NCBI RefSeq assembly: GCF_030450125.1
Contig: NZ_CP123923.1
Coordinates: 3,968,001 to 4,032,000 of the forward strand
Length of the DNA: 64,000 bases
From: Streptomyces sp. WP-1
Lineage (GTDB): Bacteria > Actinomycetota > Actinomycetes > Streptomycetales > Streptomycetaceae
Reading direction: 5' to 3'
The translations under genes were made by a program, and so were the position numbers. Below the pieces are notes generated by a model. It saw nothing but the letters and a program-made list of their open reading frames with translations, was not told where the DNA came from and ran no database searches. Below are positions 41,761 to 51,899 of the stretch, in pieces (within the stretch, counting starts at the first letter, position 1; each line of letters begins with the position of its first letter).

Positions 41761-41823
41761 GCAGGCGGCAGGCGGCAGGCGGCAGGCGGCAGGCGGCAGG
41801 CGGCAGGCGGCAGGCGGCAGGCG
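41761..41823. repeat. Perfect heptanucleotide microsatellite (GCAGGCG)9
   Basis: Nine uninterrupted copies of GCAGGCG, flanked by imperfect GCAAGGCG before and GCAAGGGG after. It lies in the spacer between the exporter and the tRNA. Copy number is expected to vary between isolates. Confidence 0.93.
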
Positions 41824-41960
41824 GCAAGGGGAGGGATGCCTGCCGAACGCCGTCAAACGCCCCTGAGAGCTTGCTCACACGGCCCGCGCTCCGGCGACTC
41901 ACCGTCGGCCGGGCTTCGTTCGCCACGCCCGGCGGGGCGGTCAGCGCCGGATAAGAACGT

Positions 41961-42006
41961 AAAAAAGAGGAATGGGCGGCATCGCCATCGCGATGCCGCC
42001 CATTCC
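41961..42006 (-). terminator. Intrinsic terminator of the tRNA-Leu gene
   Basis: A perfect 16-bp stem, GGAATGGGCGGCATCG (41969-41984) with CGATGCCGCCCATTCC (41991-42006), and a 6-nt loop, followed on the minus strand by a run of six T (41961-41966). The best-formed terminator in the window. Confidence 0.92.
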
Positions 42007-42011
42007 CTCTG

Positions 42012-42095
42012 TGCGCGAGGGGGGAGTTGAACCCCCACGCCCTTTCGGGCACTGGAACCTGAATCCAGCGCGTCTGCCTATTCCGCCACCCGCGC
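42012..42095 (-). tRNA. tRNA-Leu (anticodon CAG)
   Basis: 84-nt class II tRNA. Acceptor stem GCGCGGG pairs with CTCGCGC (one G-T), D arm GGCGGAATAGGCAGACGC, anticodon stem CTGGA/TCCAG with loop TTCAGGT giving anticodon CAG, long variable arm GCCCGAAAGGGC, and T arm GGGGGTTCAACTCCCCC. Discriminator A; CCA is not encoded. It reads CUG, the main leucine codon at this GC content. The next gene is fhaA in the opposite direction; a tRNA-Leu next to fhaA is, as I recall, also seen in Mycobacterium tuberculosis (leuT). No integrase or att duplication seen. Confidence 0.96.
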
Positions 42096-42259
42096 ATTGG
42101 GTGTGTCTTCCGGCTTCTGCCCTTTCGGGCTGGCCCCTTCCGACATGCAGAACATTAGCACGTCGTACGGGGTGGGTTCACATCCCTTTCCCAGGGCCCC
42201 TGACCAGCCCCTCCGCAGTCACCCCGCACCGGCCGGCCCCGGCCCGCCCCGTCGGAGAA

Positions 42260-42343
42260 CACCGCCGGAAGAGCACCACCGGAAGACCACCACCGGAAGA
42301 ACGCCACCGGAAGAACGCCACCGGAAGAACGCCACCGGAAGAC
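42260..42343. repeat. 14-bp tandem repeat between tRNA-Leu and fhaA
   Basis: Six contiguous 14-bp units (CGCCACCGGAAGAA and variants) from 42260 to 42343. They sit in the 714-bp spacer 42096-42809, which otherwise contains the tRNA leader (probable -10 TAATGT on the minus strand near 42153), C-rich DNA, and the fhaA leader; TACGAT at 42702-42707 is a possible fhaA -10. Confidence 0.8.
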
Positions 42344-42809
42344 CATCGCCGACAAGGCGCCATCCGCACGCCCCCTTCGCACGCCGCCCGCGCCCCCTCC
42401 ACGCCCCGGCCGCCCCCGTGGTCGCACTCACCCGCCACCCCGCCCCACCCCACCCGGCCGACCCGCACCGTGACCGTCCCCACACCCGTGACCATCCGCA
42501 CAGCGCCCGGCCGTTTCACCGCGTATCAAGGAGTCCCGGTTCACGTATCAACCTCGTACCGGTCCCGGCCATCTCCCCAGGAGAGGGGCGGGGGCGGGGC
42601 CGGGTGCGGGACACTGGTCTTCGCCCGGCTCTACGATCCATGCCGGGGAGGAGTTCCAAGCGGAGCCGCTGGGGGAACCGGCTGTTTGCCGGGGGCGTGG
42701 ATACGATCAGTAAGCAGTACCGGCGGTACCGGGCAGGGCAACGCACAGAGCACCACACGCACCACACAGAGCAGGGCAAGGAACCGACAAGGGACGGAGG
42801 AGGTGCCCC

Positions 42810-43685
42810 ATGGGAGTCCTGAAGAAGTTCGAGCAGCGTCTCGAAGGTCTGGTGAACGGCACCTTCGCCAAGGTCTTCAAGTCCGAGGTCCAGCCCGTGG
42901 AGATCGCGGGCGCGCTCCAGCGGGAGTGCGACAACAACGCGACCATCTGGAACCGCGACCGCACCGTCGTACCCAACGACTTCATCGTGGAGCTCAGCGC
43001 GCCCGACTACGAGCGCCTCAGCCCCTACTCCGGGCAGCTCGGCGACGAGCTGGCCGGCATGGTGCGTGACTACGCGAAGCAGCAGCGCTACACCTTCATG
43101 GGCCCGATCAAGGTGAACCTGGAGAAGGCCGAGGACCTGGACACCGGCCTCTACCGGGTGCGTTCGCGCACCCTCGCCTCCTCCAGCGACCAGCAGGCGG
43201 GCCCCTCGGCACAGGGAGCGCAGGGACAGGGCCACGCGGCGGCCCCGGGCCGCAGCGGCCAGGACGGGTACGGCTATCCGCCCGCCATGCCCGCCGGCGC
43301 GCCCCCCATGCCCGCCGCCCCGCCGCCCGGCGCCCGCCCCGGCGGCTACGGCTACCCGCAGCCCGCCACCCAGCGCCCCGCGGCCGCCCCGATGAGCGGC
43401 GGACGCACCCGCTACTGGATCGAGATCAACGGCACCCGCCACCAGATCTCCCGGGCGACCCTGGTGCTGGGCCGCAGCACCGAGGCCGATGTGCGGATCG
43501 ACGACCCCGGCGTCTCCCGCCGGCACTGCGAGATCCGGACCGGAACGCCCTCGACGATCCAGGACCTCGGCTCCACCAACGGCATCGTGGTGGACGGCCA
43601 GCACACCACCCGCGCTACGCTCCGCGACGGCTCGCGGATCGTCGTGGGCAGCACCACCGTTATCTATAGGCAAGCCGAAGGGTGA
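42810..43685 (+). CDS. fhaA: FhaA, DUF3662 and FHA domain protein
   Basis: 291 residues. N-terminal DUF3662 domain (GVLKKFEQRLEGLVNGTFAKVFKSEVQPVEIAGALQRECDNNATIWNRDRTVVPNDFIVELS, about 1-115), a Gly/Pro/Tyr/Ala linker, and a C-terminal FHA domain (about 205-288) with phosphothreonine-binding loops LGRSTEADVRI, GVSRRHCEI and DLGSTNGIVVDG. In mycobacteria FhaA binds the phosphorylated pseudokinase domain of MviN/MurJ and tunes wall synthesis. First gene of the fhaA-fhaB-pstP-SEDS-pbpA-pknB series; ribosome-binding site GGAGG upstream of ATG 42810. Confidence 0.93.
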   Translation: MGVLKKFEQRLEGLVNGTFAKVFKSEVQPVEIAGALQRECDNNATIWNRDRTVVPNDFIVELSAPDYERLSPYSGQLGDELAGMVRDYAKQQRYTFMGPIKVNLEKAEDLDTGLYRVRSRTLASSSDQQAGPSAQGAQGQGHAAAPGRSGQDGYGYPPAMPAGAPPMPAAPPPGARPGGYGYPQPATQRPAAAPMSGGRTRYWIEINGTRHQISRATLVLGRSTEADVRIDDPGVSRRHCEIRTGTPSTIQDLGSTNGIVVDGQHTTRATLRDGSRIVVGSTTVIYRQAEG

Positions 43686-43695
43686 AGCGGGGGCA

Positions 43696-44238
43696 ATGTC
43701 AGAGCTGACCCTCACGGTCATGCGGCTGGGTTTCCTGGCCGTACTGTGGCTGTTCGTGATCGTGGCCGTGCAGGTCATCCGCAGCGACCTGTTCGGTACG
43801 CGCGTCACTCAGCGCGGATCGCGGAGGGAGGCCGGGCGGGCCCAGCCCACGAGCGGCCGCCAGGCCGCCCGGCAGCAGGCCGCGCCCCCGCAGCAGCGCG
43901 CCCAGCAGAGCGGCGGTGGTGGCGGCGGCCGGCGCGGGCGCAACGCCCCCAGCAAGCTGGTCGTGACCGAAGGCACACTGGCCGGCACCACCGTGACGCT
44001 CCAGGGCCAGACCATCACGCTGGGCCGGGCGCACGACTCCACGATCGTGCTGGACGACGACTACGCCTCCAGCCGCCATGCCAGGATCTACCCCGACCGC
44101 GACGGCCAGTGGATCGTCGAGGACCTGGGGTCGACCAACGGCACCTACCTGGACCGGTCCCGGCTGACGACTCCCACGCCGATCTCGCTGGGCGCGCCGA
44201 TCCGCATCGGCAAGACCGTCATCGAGCTGCGGAAGTAG
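43696..44238 (+). CDS. fhaB: FhaB/FipA, membrane-anchored FHA protein
   Basis: 180 residues from ATG 43696. One N-terminal membrane helix (VMRLGFLAVLWLFVIVAVQVI), a Gln/Ala/Arg/Gly linker, and a C-terminal FHA domain with LGRAHDSTIVL, DDDYASSRHARIY and EDLGSTNGTYLDRSRL. FipA/FhaB in mycobacteria links PknB/PknA signalling to FtsZ-FtsQ at the septum under stress. Ten bp after fhaA. The following 140-bp gap to pstP contains a GCGGCGG/CCGCCGC hairpin and a repetitive GAGCGCGAGCGGAGCGAG stretch. Confidence 0.92.
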   Translation: MSELTLTVMRLGFLAVLWLFVIVAVQVIRSDLFGTRVTQRGSRREAGRAQPTSGRQAARQQAAPPQQRAQQSGGGGGGRRGRNAPSKLVVTEGTLAGTTVTLQGQTITLGRAHDSTIVLDDDYASSRHARIYPDRDGQWIVEDLGSTNGTYLDRSRLTTPTPISLGAPIRIGKTVIELRK

Positions 44239-44378
44239 TGCTACATCATGAGTGAGCGCGAGCGGAGCGAGCACGCGGCGGCGGACCGCCTTCCGGTCCC
44301 CGCCGCGCTCCCGACCGGAGGGTGGGCAGTGTGGCTCGACACGACCGGCTGCATTCGGAGCCGACGGGCGAGGTGCGC

Positions 44379-45941
44379 ATGAGTCTGTCACTGCGCTTTG
44401 CCGCCGGTTCGCACAAGGGCATGATCCGCGAGGGCAACGAGGACTCCGGTTACGCCGGCCCCCGCCTGCTCGCGATCGCCGACGGCATGGGCGGCCAGGC
44501 GGCCGGCGAGGTCGCCTCCTCCGAGGTGATCTCCACCCTGGTCACGCTCGACGACGACGTGCCCGGCTCCGACATCCTCACCTCCCTCGGCGTGGCCGTG
44601 CAGCGCGCCAACGACCAGCTGCGCTCCATGGTCGAGGACGACCCCCAGCTCGAAGGCATGGGCACCACGCTGACCGCGCTGCTGTGGACCGGGCAGCGGC
44701 TCGGCATGGTGCACGTCGGCGACTCCCGCGCCTATCTGCTGCGCGACGGGCTGCTCACCCAGATCACGCAGGACCACACCTGGGTGCAGCGGCTCGTGGA
44801 CGAGGGCCGGATCACCGAGGAGGAGGCCACCACCCATCCGCAGCGCTCGCTGCTGATGCGTGCCCTCGGCAGCGGCGACCATGTCGAGCCCGACCTGTCC
44901 ATCCGCGAGGTGCGCGCCGGCGACCGGTACCTGATCTGCTCCGACGGCCTGTCCGGCGTCGTCTCCCACCAGACGATGGAGGAGACCCTCGCCAGCTACC
45001 AGGGCCCGCAGGAGACCGTGCAGGAGCTGATCCAGCTCGCGCTGCGCGGCGGCGGCCCGGACAACATCACCGTGATCGTGGCCGACGTCCTCGACCTGGA
45101 CACCGGCGACACGCTCGCGGGCCAGCTGTCCGACCAGCCGGTCGTGGTCGGCGCGGTCGCCGAGAACCAGAGCCATCTGCACGACAACGGGATCATGCAG
45201 ACCCCGGCCGGCCGCGCCTCCCACCTGGGCCGCCAGGGCAACGGCGGCGGCGAGTTCGGCCCGCCCGGCTCCGGCGACAGCACCGGCTACGTCCCGACCG
45301 GCAGCTTCGACGAGTACGCCGACGGCGACTTCACCAAGCGCAAGGGCCGCAGATGGCTGAGGGCGTCGCTGTACAGCGCCCTCGCCCTCGCGGTCATCGG
45401 CGGCGGCCTGTACGGCGGTTACCGCTGGACGCAGACGCAGTACTACGTCGGCGCCAACGAGGAGCACGTCGCGCTGTACCGCGGGATCAGCCAGGACCTG
45501 GCCTGGGTGTCGCTGTCGAAGATGCAGCAGGACCACCCGGAGATCGAACTCAAGTACCTGCCGTCGTACCAGCAGAAGCAGGTCAAGGCCACGATCGCCG
45601 AGGGCGGCCTCGACGACGCCCGGTCGAAGATCCAGGAACTGGCCGTGCAGGCCTCCGCCTGCAAGAAGGAGACGGAGCGCCAGGACGCCGAGCGCACCCA
45701 GCCGGGCGAGCCGCACACGGGCAAGTCCAGCGGCACCAAGTCCGACACGGGCGCCACCGGCACCGTGAGCACCGCCGCCTTCACCCAGACGACCGCGACC
45801 ACGAACCCCAAGACGTCCCCGTCCACGGGCACGCCGGGAGCTTCGAAGTCTCCGTCCACGACCCCGTCCGCGACCCCCAGCCCCGGCCCCACCCTCTCGG
45901 AGGATGAGCAGAAGGTCGTCTCGCTGTGCGGTAAGCAGTAG
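44379..45941 (+). CDS. pstP: PP2C-family Ser/Thr protein phosphatase PstP
   Basis: 520 residues from ATG 44379 (GAGG upstream; an in-frame GTG at 44322 is possible). Metal-dependent phosphatase domain (1-240): AAGSHKGMIREGNEDSGYA, LAIADGMGGQAAGEVAS, GMGTTLTALLW, VHVGDSRAYLLRDG, DRYLICSDGLSGVV and GGGPDNITVIVADV, giving all metal-binding aspartates. Then a linker, a membrane helix (LYSALALAVIGGGLYGGYRW, about 328-347) and an exported domain ending in Thr/Ser/Pro-rich sequence. Removes phosphates from PknB, FHA proteins and their targets. Lies in the conserved kinase-wall cluster. Confidence 0.94.
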   Translation: MSLSLRFAAGSHKGMIREGNEDSGYAGPRLLAIADGMGGQAAGEVASSEVISTLVTLDDDVPGSDILTSLGVAVQRANDQLRSMVEDDPQLEGMGTTLTALLWTGQRLGMVHVGDSRAYLLRDGLLTQITQDHTWVQRLVDEGRITEEEATTHPQRSLLMRALGSGDHVEPDLSIREVRAGDRYLICSDGLSGVVSHQTMEETLASYQGPQETVQELIQLALRGGGPDNITVIVADVLDLDTGDTLAGQLSDQPVVVGAVAENQSHLHDNGIMQTPAGRASHLGRQGNGGGEFGPPGSGDSTGYVPTGSFDEYADGDFTKRKGRRWLRASLYSALALAVIGGGLYGGYRWTQTQYYVGANEEHVALYRGISQDLAWVSLSKMQQDHPEIELKYLPSYQQKQVKATIAEGGLDDARSKIQELAVQASACKKETERQDAERTQPGEPHTGKSSGTKSDTGATGTVSTAAFTQTTATTNPKTSPSTGTPGASKSPSTTPSATPSPGPTLSEDEQKVVSLCGKQ

Positions 45942-45968
45942 GCAAGCCGTGAGAGGCCCTGTCACACG

Positions 45969-47408
45969 ATGAGCAGTACGACTAACTCGCCGACGCACCA
46001 CACGTCCACCATCGGCGCGATCGGCGCGCCGAGCCGCCGCAACACCGAACTGGCCCTGCTGGTCTTCGCGGTGCTGATCCCGGTGTTCGCCTACGCCAAC
46101 GTGGGCCTGGCCATCGACAACCAGGTGCCCGCCGGGCTGCTGAGCTACGGCCTGGGCCTCGGCCTGCTGGCCGGCGTGGCCCATCTCGTCGTACGGAAGT
46201 TCGCCCCGTACGCCGACCCGCTGCTGCTGCCGCTGTCCACCCTGCTCAACGGGCTCGGCCTGGTCTGCATCTGGCGCCTGGACCAGTCCAAGGCGCTCCA
46301 GCAGATCCATGTCGCGGGCGGCAAGGCGACCAACCAGCTCATGTACACGGCGATGGGCATCGCCCTGTTCGTGGCGGTGCTGTACTTCCTCAAGGACCAC
46401 CGCACGTTCCAGCGCTACACCTACATCTCCATGATGTGCGCGCTGCTCCTGCTGCTGCTCCCGCTGGTCCCGGGCCTCGGCCTGAACGTCTACGGCGCCA
46501 AGATCTGGATCTCCGTCGGCGGTTTCACCATCCAGCCCGGTGAGTTCGCCAAGATCGTGCTGGCGATCTTCTTCGCCGGCTATCTGATGGTGAAGCGCGA
46601 CGCGCTGGCCCTCGCCAGCCGCCGGGTCATGGGCCTCTACCTGCCGCGCGGCCGCGACCTCGGGCCGATCCTCGTGGTCTGGGCGATGTCCATCCTGATC
46701 CTGGTCTTCGAGACCGACCTCGGTACGTCGCTGCTGTTCTTCGGCATGTTCGTGATCATGCTGTACGTCGCCACCGAGCGGACCAGCTGGATCGTCTTCG
46801 GTCTGCTGATGTCCGCGGCCGGCGCCGTCGGCGTGGCGAGCTTCGAGCCGCACGTCAAGATGCGTGTGCAGGCATGGCTCGACCCGCTGAAGGAGTACAA
46901 GCTCTCCCAGCAGGGCGTCGGCGGCCACTCCGAGCAGGCCATGCAGGCGCTGTGGGCGTTCGGCTCCGGCGGCACCCTCGGCACCGGCTGGGGCCAGGGC
47001 CACTCCGAGCTGATCAAGTTCGCCGCCAACTCCGACTTCATCCTCGCCACCTTCGGCGAGGAGCTGGGCCTGGCCGGCCTCATGGCGATCCTGCTGATCT
47101 ACGGCCTGATCGCGGAGCGCGGCGTGCGCACCGCCCTCGCCGCCCGCGACCCGTTCGGCAAGCTGCTCGCCATCGGCCTCTCGGGCGCCTTCGCGCTCCA
47201 GGTCTTCGTCGTGGCCGGCGGTGTGATGGGCCTCATCCCGCTGACCGGTATGACCATGCCGTTCCTCGCGTACGGCGGTTCGTCCGTGATCGCCAACTGG
47301 GCGCTCATCGGCGTCCTGATCCGCATCAGCGACACCGCACGCCGCCCGGCACCCGCCCCCGCAGCCAACCCCGACGCCGAGATGACCCAGGTGGTCCGCC
47401 CGTCATGA
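45969..47408 (+). CDS. rodA: SEDS-family glycosyltransferase (RodA/FtsW/SpoVE type)
   Basis: 479 residues, about ten membrane helices. SEDS proteins polymerise lipid II together with a class B PBP. Conserved pieces: GAKIWISVGGFTIQPGEFAKIVLAIFFAGYL, LGTSLLFFGMFVIMLYVAT, SGGTLGTGWGQGHSELIKFAANSDFILATFGEELGLAG and IPLTGMTMPFLAYGGSSVIANWALIG. By position (between pstP and pbpA) it corresponds to RodA of mycobacteria; in Streptomyces a sporulation role is possible. It overlaps pbpA by ATGA. The protein starts with about 25 polar residues. Confidence 0.93.
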   Translation: MSSTTNSPTHHTSTIGAIGAPSRRNTELALLVFAVLIPVFAYANVGLAIDNQVPAGLLSYGLGLGLLAGVAHLVVRKFAPYADPLLLPLSTLLNGLGLVCIWRLDQSKALQQIHVAGGKATNQLMYTAMGIALFVAVLYFLKDHRTFQRYTYISMMCALLLLLLPLVPGLGLNVYGAKIWISVGGFTIQPGEFAKIVLAIFFAGYLMVKRDALALASRRVMGLYLPRGRDLGPILVVWAMSILILVFETDLGTSLLFFGMFVIMLYVATERTSWIVFGLLMSAAGAVGVASFEPHVKMRVQAWLDPLKEYKLSQQGVGGHSEQAMQALWAFGSGGTLGTGWGQGHSELIKFAANSDFILATFGEELGLAGLMAILLIYGLIAERGVRTALAARDPFGKLLAIGLSGAFALQVFVVAGGVMGLIPLTGMTMPFLAYGGSSVIANWALIGVLIRISDTARRPAPAPAANPDAEMTQVVRPS

Positions 47409-48880
47409 ACAAGCCCCTGCGCCGGATCGCGATCTTCTGCGGCCTGCTCGTGCTGGCCCTGCTCGTCCGCGACAACTACCTCCAGTACGTCAAGGCCGAC
47501 AGCCTGCGCACCGACCCGCTCAACCGGCGGGTCGCCATCGAGCGCTACTCCGCGCCGCGCGGCGACATCATCGTGGACGGCAACCCGGTGACCGGCTCGA
47601 CCGAGGTCAAGCACGGCGACTTCAAGTACAAGCGCACCTACAAGAACGGGCCCATGTGGGCCCCGGTGACCGGCTTCTCCTCCCAGGCCTTCGGCGGCAC
47701 CCAGCTGGAGAACCTGGACGACGGCATCCTCACCGGCAACGACGACCGGCTCTTCTTCCGCAACACCCTGGACATGATCACGGGCAAGCCGAAGCAGGGC
47801 GGCAATGTCGTCACCACGCTCAACGGCGCCGCGCAGAAGGCCGCGTACAACGGTCTGAAGGCGGTCGGCGGCAAGGGCGCGGTCGCCGCGCTCGACCCGG
47901 CCACCGGCAAGATCCTGGCGCTGGCCTCGTACCCGTCGTACGACCCCTCGTCCTTCGCGGGGAACACCGACGCCGACGCCAAGGCCAGGAACAAGCTCCT
48001 GAAGGAGAACGACCCGGCCGACCCGATGCTCAACCGGGCGCTGCGCGAGACCTACCCGCCGGGCTCCACCTTCAAGGTGGTCACCGCGGCGGCGGCGCTG
48101 GAGAACGGCCTGTACACCTCGCCCGACCAGAAGACCAACTCGCCGCTGCCGTACATCATGCCGGGCACCACGACCCCGCTGAACAACGAGGGCAACCTGC
48201 CCTGCAAGGACGCGCCGATGCGGGTCGCGCTCCAGTACTCCTGCAACACCGTCTTCGGCAAGATCGGCGCCGACCTCGGCAACGCCAAGATGCTGGCGGA
48301 GGCGAAGAAGTTCGGCTTCGACGCGCAGCAGTTCACCCCGGTCCGCTCCAACGCCTCGGTGTTCTCGGACAAGATGAACGCCTCGCAGACCGCGCTGTCC
48401 TCCATCGGCCAGTACAACACCGCCGCGACCCCGCTCCAGATGGCCATGGTCGCCTCGGCGGTCGCCGACGACGGCAGGCTGATGAAGCCGTACATGGTGG
48501 ACGAGCTGGAGGCCTCCAACCTCGACCCGGTGGAGAAGACCAAGCCGCAGGAGATGAGCCGGCCGCTGTCCGCGCAGAACGCGCAGCTCCTGCAGTCGAT
48601 GATGGAGACCGTGGTCGACAAGGGCACCGGTACCAACGCCCGGATCCCCGGCATCAAGGTCGGCGGCAAGACCGGTACCGCCCAGCACGGTGTGGCCAAC
48701 AGCGCCAACCCGTACGCCTGGTTCATCTCCTACGCCAGGCTCCCCGACGGCAGCTCCCCGGTGGCCGTGGCCGTGGTCGTCGAGGACGAGCACGCCAACC
48801 GCGACGACATCTCCGGCGGCGGCCTGGCCGCGCCGATCGCGAAGAAGGTGATGGAGGCGGTCATCAACTCCAAGAAGTGA
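47405..48880 (+). CDS. pbpA: Class B penicillin-binding protein PbpA
   Basis: 491 residues. One N-terminal membrane helix (RIAIFCGLLVLALLV) then a transpeptidase domain: active-site SxxK (STFK, Ser221), SCN (279-281) and KTGT (422-425), all intact. N-terminal dimerisation region with RRVAIERYSAPRGDIIVDG. Cross-links peptidoglycan made by its SEDS partner, with which it overlaps (ATGA). Full length for PbpA of actinobacteria. In mycobacteria pknA lies between pbpA and pknB; here it is missing, as in other Streptomyces. Confidence 0.95.
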   Translation: MNKPLRRIAIFCGLLVLALLVRDNYLQYVKADSLRTDPLNRRVAIERYSAPRGDIIVDGNPVTGSTEVKHGDFKYKRTYKNGPMWAPVTGFSSQAFGGTQLENLDDGILTGNDDRLFFRNTLDMITGKPKQGGNVVTTLNGAAQKAAYNGLKAVGGKGAVAALDPATGKILALASYPSYDPSSFAGNTDADAKARNKLLKENDPADPMLNRALRETYPPGSTFKVVTAAAALENGLYTSPDQKTNSPLPYIMPGTTTPLNNEGNLPCKDAPMRVALQYSCNTVFGKIGADLGNAKMLAEAKKFGFDAQQFTPVRSNASVFSDKMNASQTALSSIGQYNTAATPLQMAMVASAVADDGRLMKPYMVDELEASNLDPVEKTKPQEMSRPLSAQNAQLLQSMMETVVDKGTGTNARIPGIKVGGKTGTAQHGVANSANPYAWFISYARLPDGSSPVAVAVVVEDEHANRDDISGGGLAAPIAKKVMEAVINSKK

Positions 48881-49075
48881 CGACCGGAAGTGACAACCGG
48901 AAGTGACGACCATCACATCAGCTTCATAAGGACGCACGTTGCGATACCGGTCCGATATCGGGATCCGGGCTTGTCCAGGTCATACAAAGGGAGCCGGGTA
49001 CCGTAGGCCCGGACGGCAGCCCCGGCGCGCAGCGATGTGACGGCCGGGACCGACGGAGAGGGCTGGTAGGTAGCT

Positions 49076-51064
<1,989 letters not shown>

Positions 51065-51077
51065 CACGGTCGTACGA

Positions 51078-51121
51078 GCGCGTGGGCCCCTGCCGGAAGA
51101 CTCCGGCAGGGGCCCACGCGC
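51078..51121. terminator. Bidirectional terminator after pknB
   Basis: A perfect 20-bp inverted repeat (51078-51097 with 51102-51121) and an AGAC loop, between convergent pknB and sortase genes. The arms contain GGGCCCCTGCCGGA and its complement. Confidence 0.92.
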
Positions 51122-51137
51122 GTTCCCGGCGGAGCAC

Positions 51138-51884
51138 TCAGCGCAGCTCCGCCGGGGGCGTCCGCCTGCTGTCGACCTTCTGGACCCGGACCAGTTCGCC
51201 CCACACGATGTAGCGGTAGCGGGAGGTGTAGACGGGGGTGCAGGTGGTCAGCGTGATGTAGTGGCCGGGCTTCTTCCAGCCGGACTCCTTGGGGACCGCG
51301 TCGACGACGCCGACGTCGTACTTCGAGGTCTCCGGGAGGATCGAGGAGACCTTGTAGACGTACCAGTCGTCCCGGGTCTCGAAGACGATCGGGTCGCCCT
51401 TCTTCAGCTTGTCGATGTTGTGGAACTTCGCGCCGTGGCCGTCGCGGTGGGCGGCCAGGGTGAAGTTCCCCTTCTTGCCGGTCGTCGGGAGCATCGCCTT
51501 GACCGGGTCGGTGTAGTAGCCGGCCACACCGTTGTTGAGGACGTCGGTGCTGGTGCCCTTCTCGACCAGGACCGAGCCGTTCTCCATCGCGGGCACGTGC
51601 AGGAAGCCGACGCCGTCCTTGGTGTCCAGCGCGCCGGGCGCGTCCGTGCTCTGCGCCCAGTGCTCGCGCACCTTGTCGGCCTCCTTGTCGGCCTTGCGGT
51701 CCGCCAGCACGTTCGTCCACCACAGCGAGTAGACGACGAAGAGGCCGAGCAGCACGCCCACGGTGATGAGCAGTTCACCGAAGACGCTGACGGCCTGCGC
51801 GATCCTGCCCGGACGTCGCCGCCCGGCGGGCTCCGGGTCGGGCGCGGCAGTGTGTTCTTCGGTCTCGTCGGCGGTCGCTGCCAC
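51138..51884 (-). CDS. Class E sortase (first of three)
   Basis: 248 residues from GTG 51884. N-terminal cytoplasmic stretch, membrane helix (VFGELLITVGVLLGLFVVY), then the sortase barrel with catalytic His in LAAHRDGHG, Cys in TLTTCTPVYTS and Arg in SRYRYIVWGE. TLTTC is the class E signature; Streptomyces class E enzymes cut LAxTG motifs, for example in chaplins. It is 15 bp downstream of the second sortase gene, so they are cotranscribed. Confidence 0.93.
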   Translation of the reverse strand: MAATADETEEHTAAPDPEPAGRRRPGRIAQAVSVFGELLITVGVLLGLFVVYSLWWTNVLADRKADKEADKVREHWAQSTDAPGALDTKDGVGFLHVPAMENGSVLVEKGTSTDVLNNGVAGYYTDPVKAMLPTTGKKGNFTLAAHRDGHGAKFHNIDKLKKGDPIVFETRDDWYVYKVSSILPETSKYDVGVVDAVPKESGWKKPGHYITLTTCTPVYTSRYRYIVWGELVRVQKVDSRRTPPAELR

Positions 51885-51899
51885 AGTGGTTCCTAGCCC

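Noticed and set aside
42012..42095. tRNA-Leu as an integration site for a mobile element
   Set aside because: The 3' end of the tRNA is not duplicated nearby as far as I can see, and no integrase or transposase gene is present anywhere in the window.
41138..42097. Long minus-strand frame with repeated CRLPPAA peptide
   Set aside because: It is the heptamer microsatellite read in frame, then antisense overlap with the exporter and tRNA; not a protein.
42097..42822. Long plus-strand frame upstream of fhaA
   Set aside because: Proline/histidine/arginine low complexity from the 14-bp repeat; overlaps the fhaA start in another frame; no ribosome-binding site.
44248..44382. A 44-codon frame between fhaB and pstP ending in an ATGA overlap with pstP
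   Set aside because: Starts in a repetitive GAGCGCGAGCGGAGCGAG stretch, has no ribosome-binding site or domain-like pattern, and its Arg/Ala/Pro make-up is what chance gives here. Kept only as a note.
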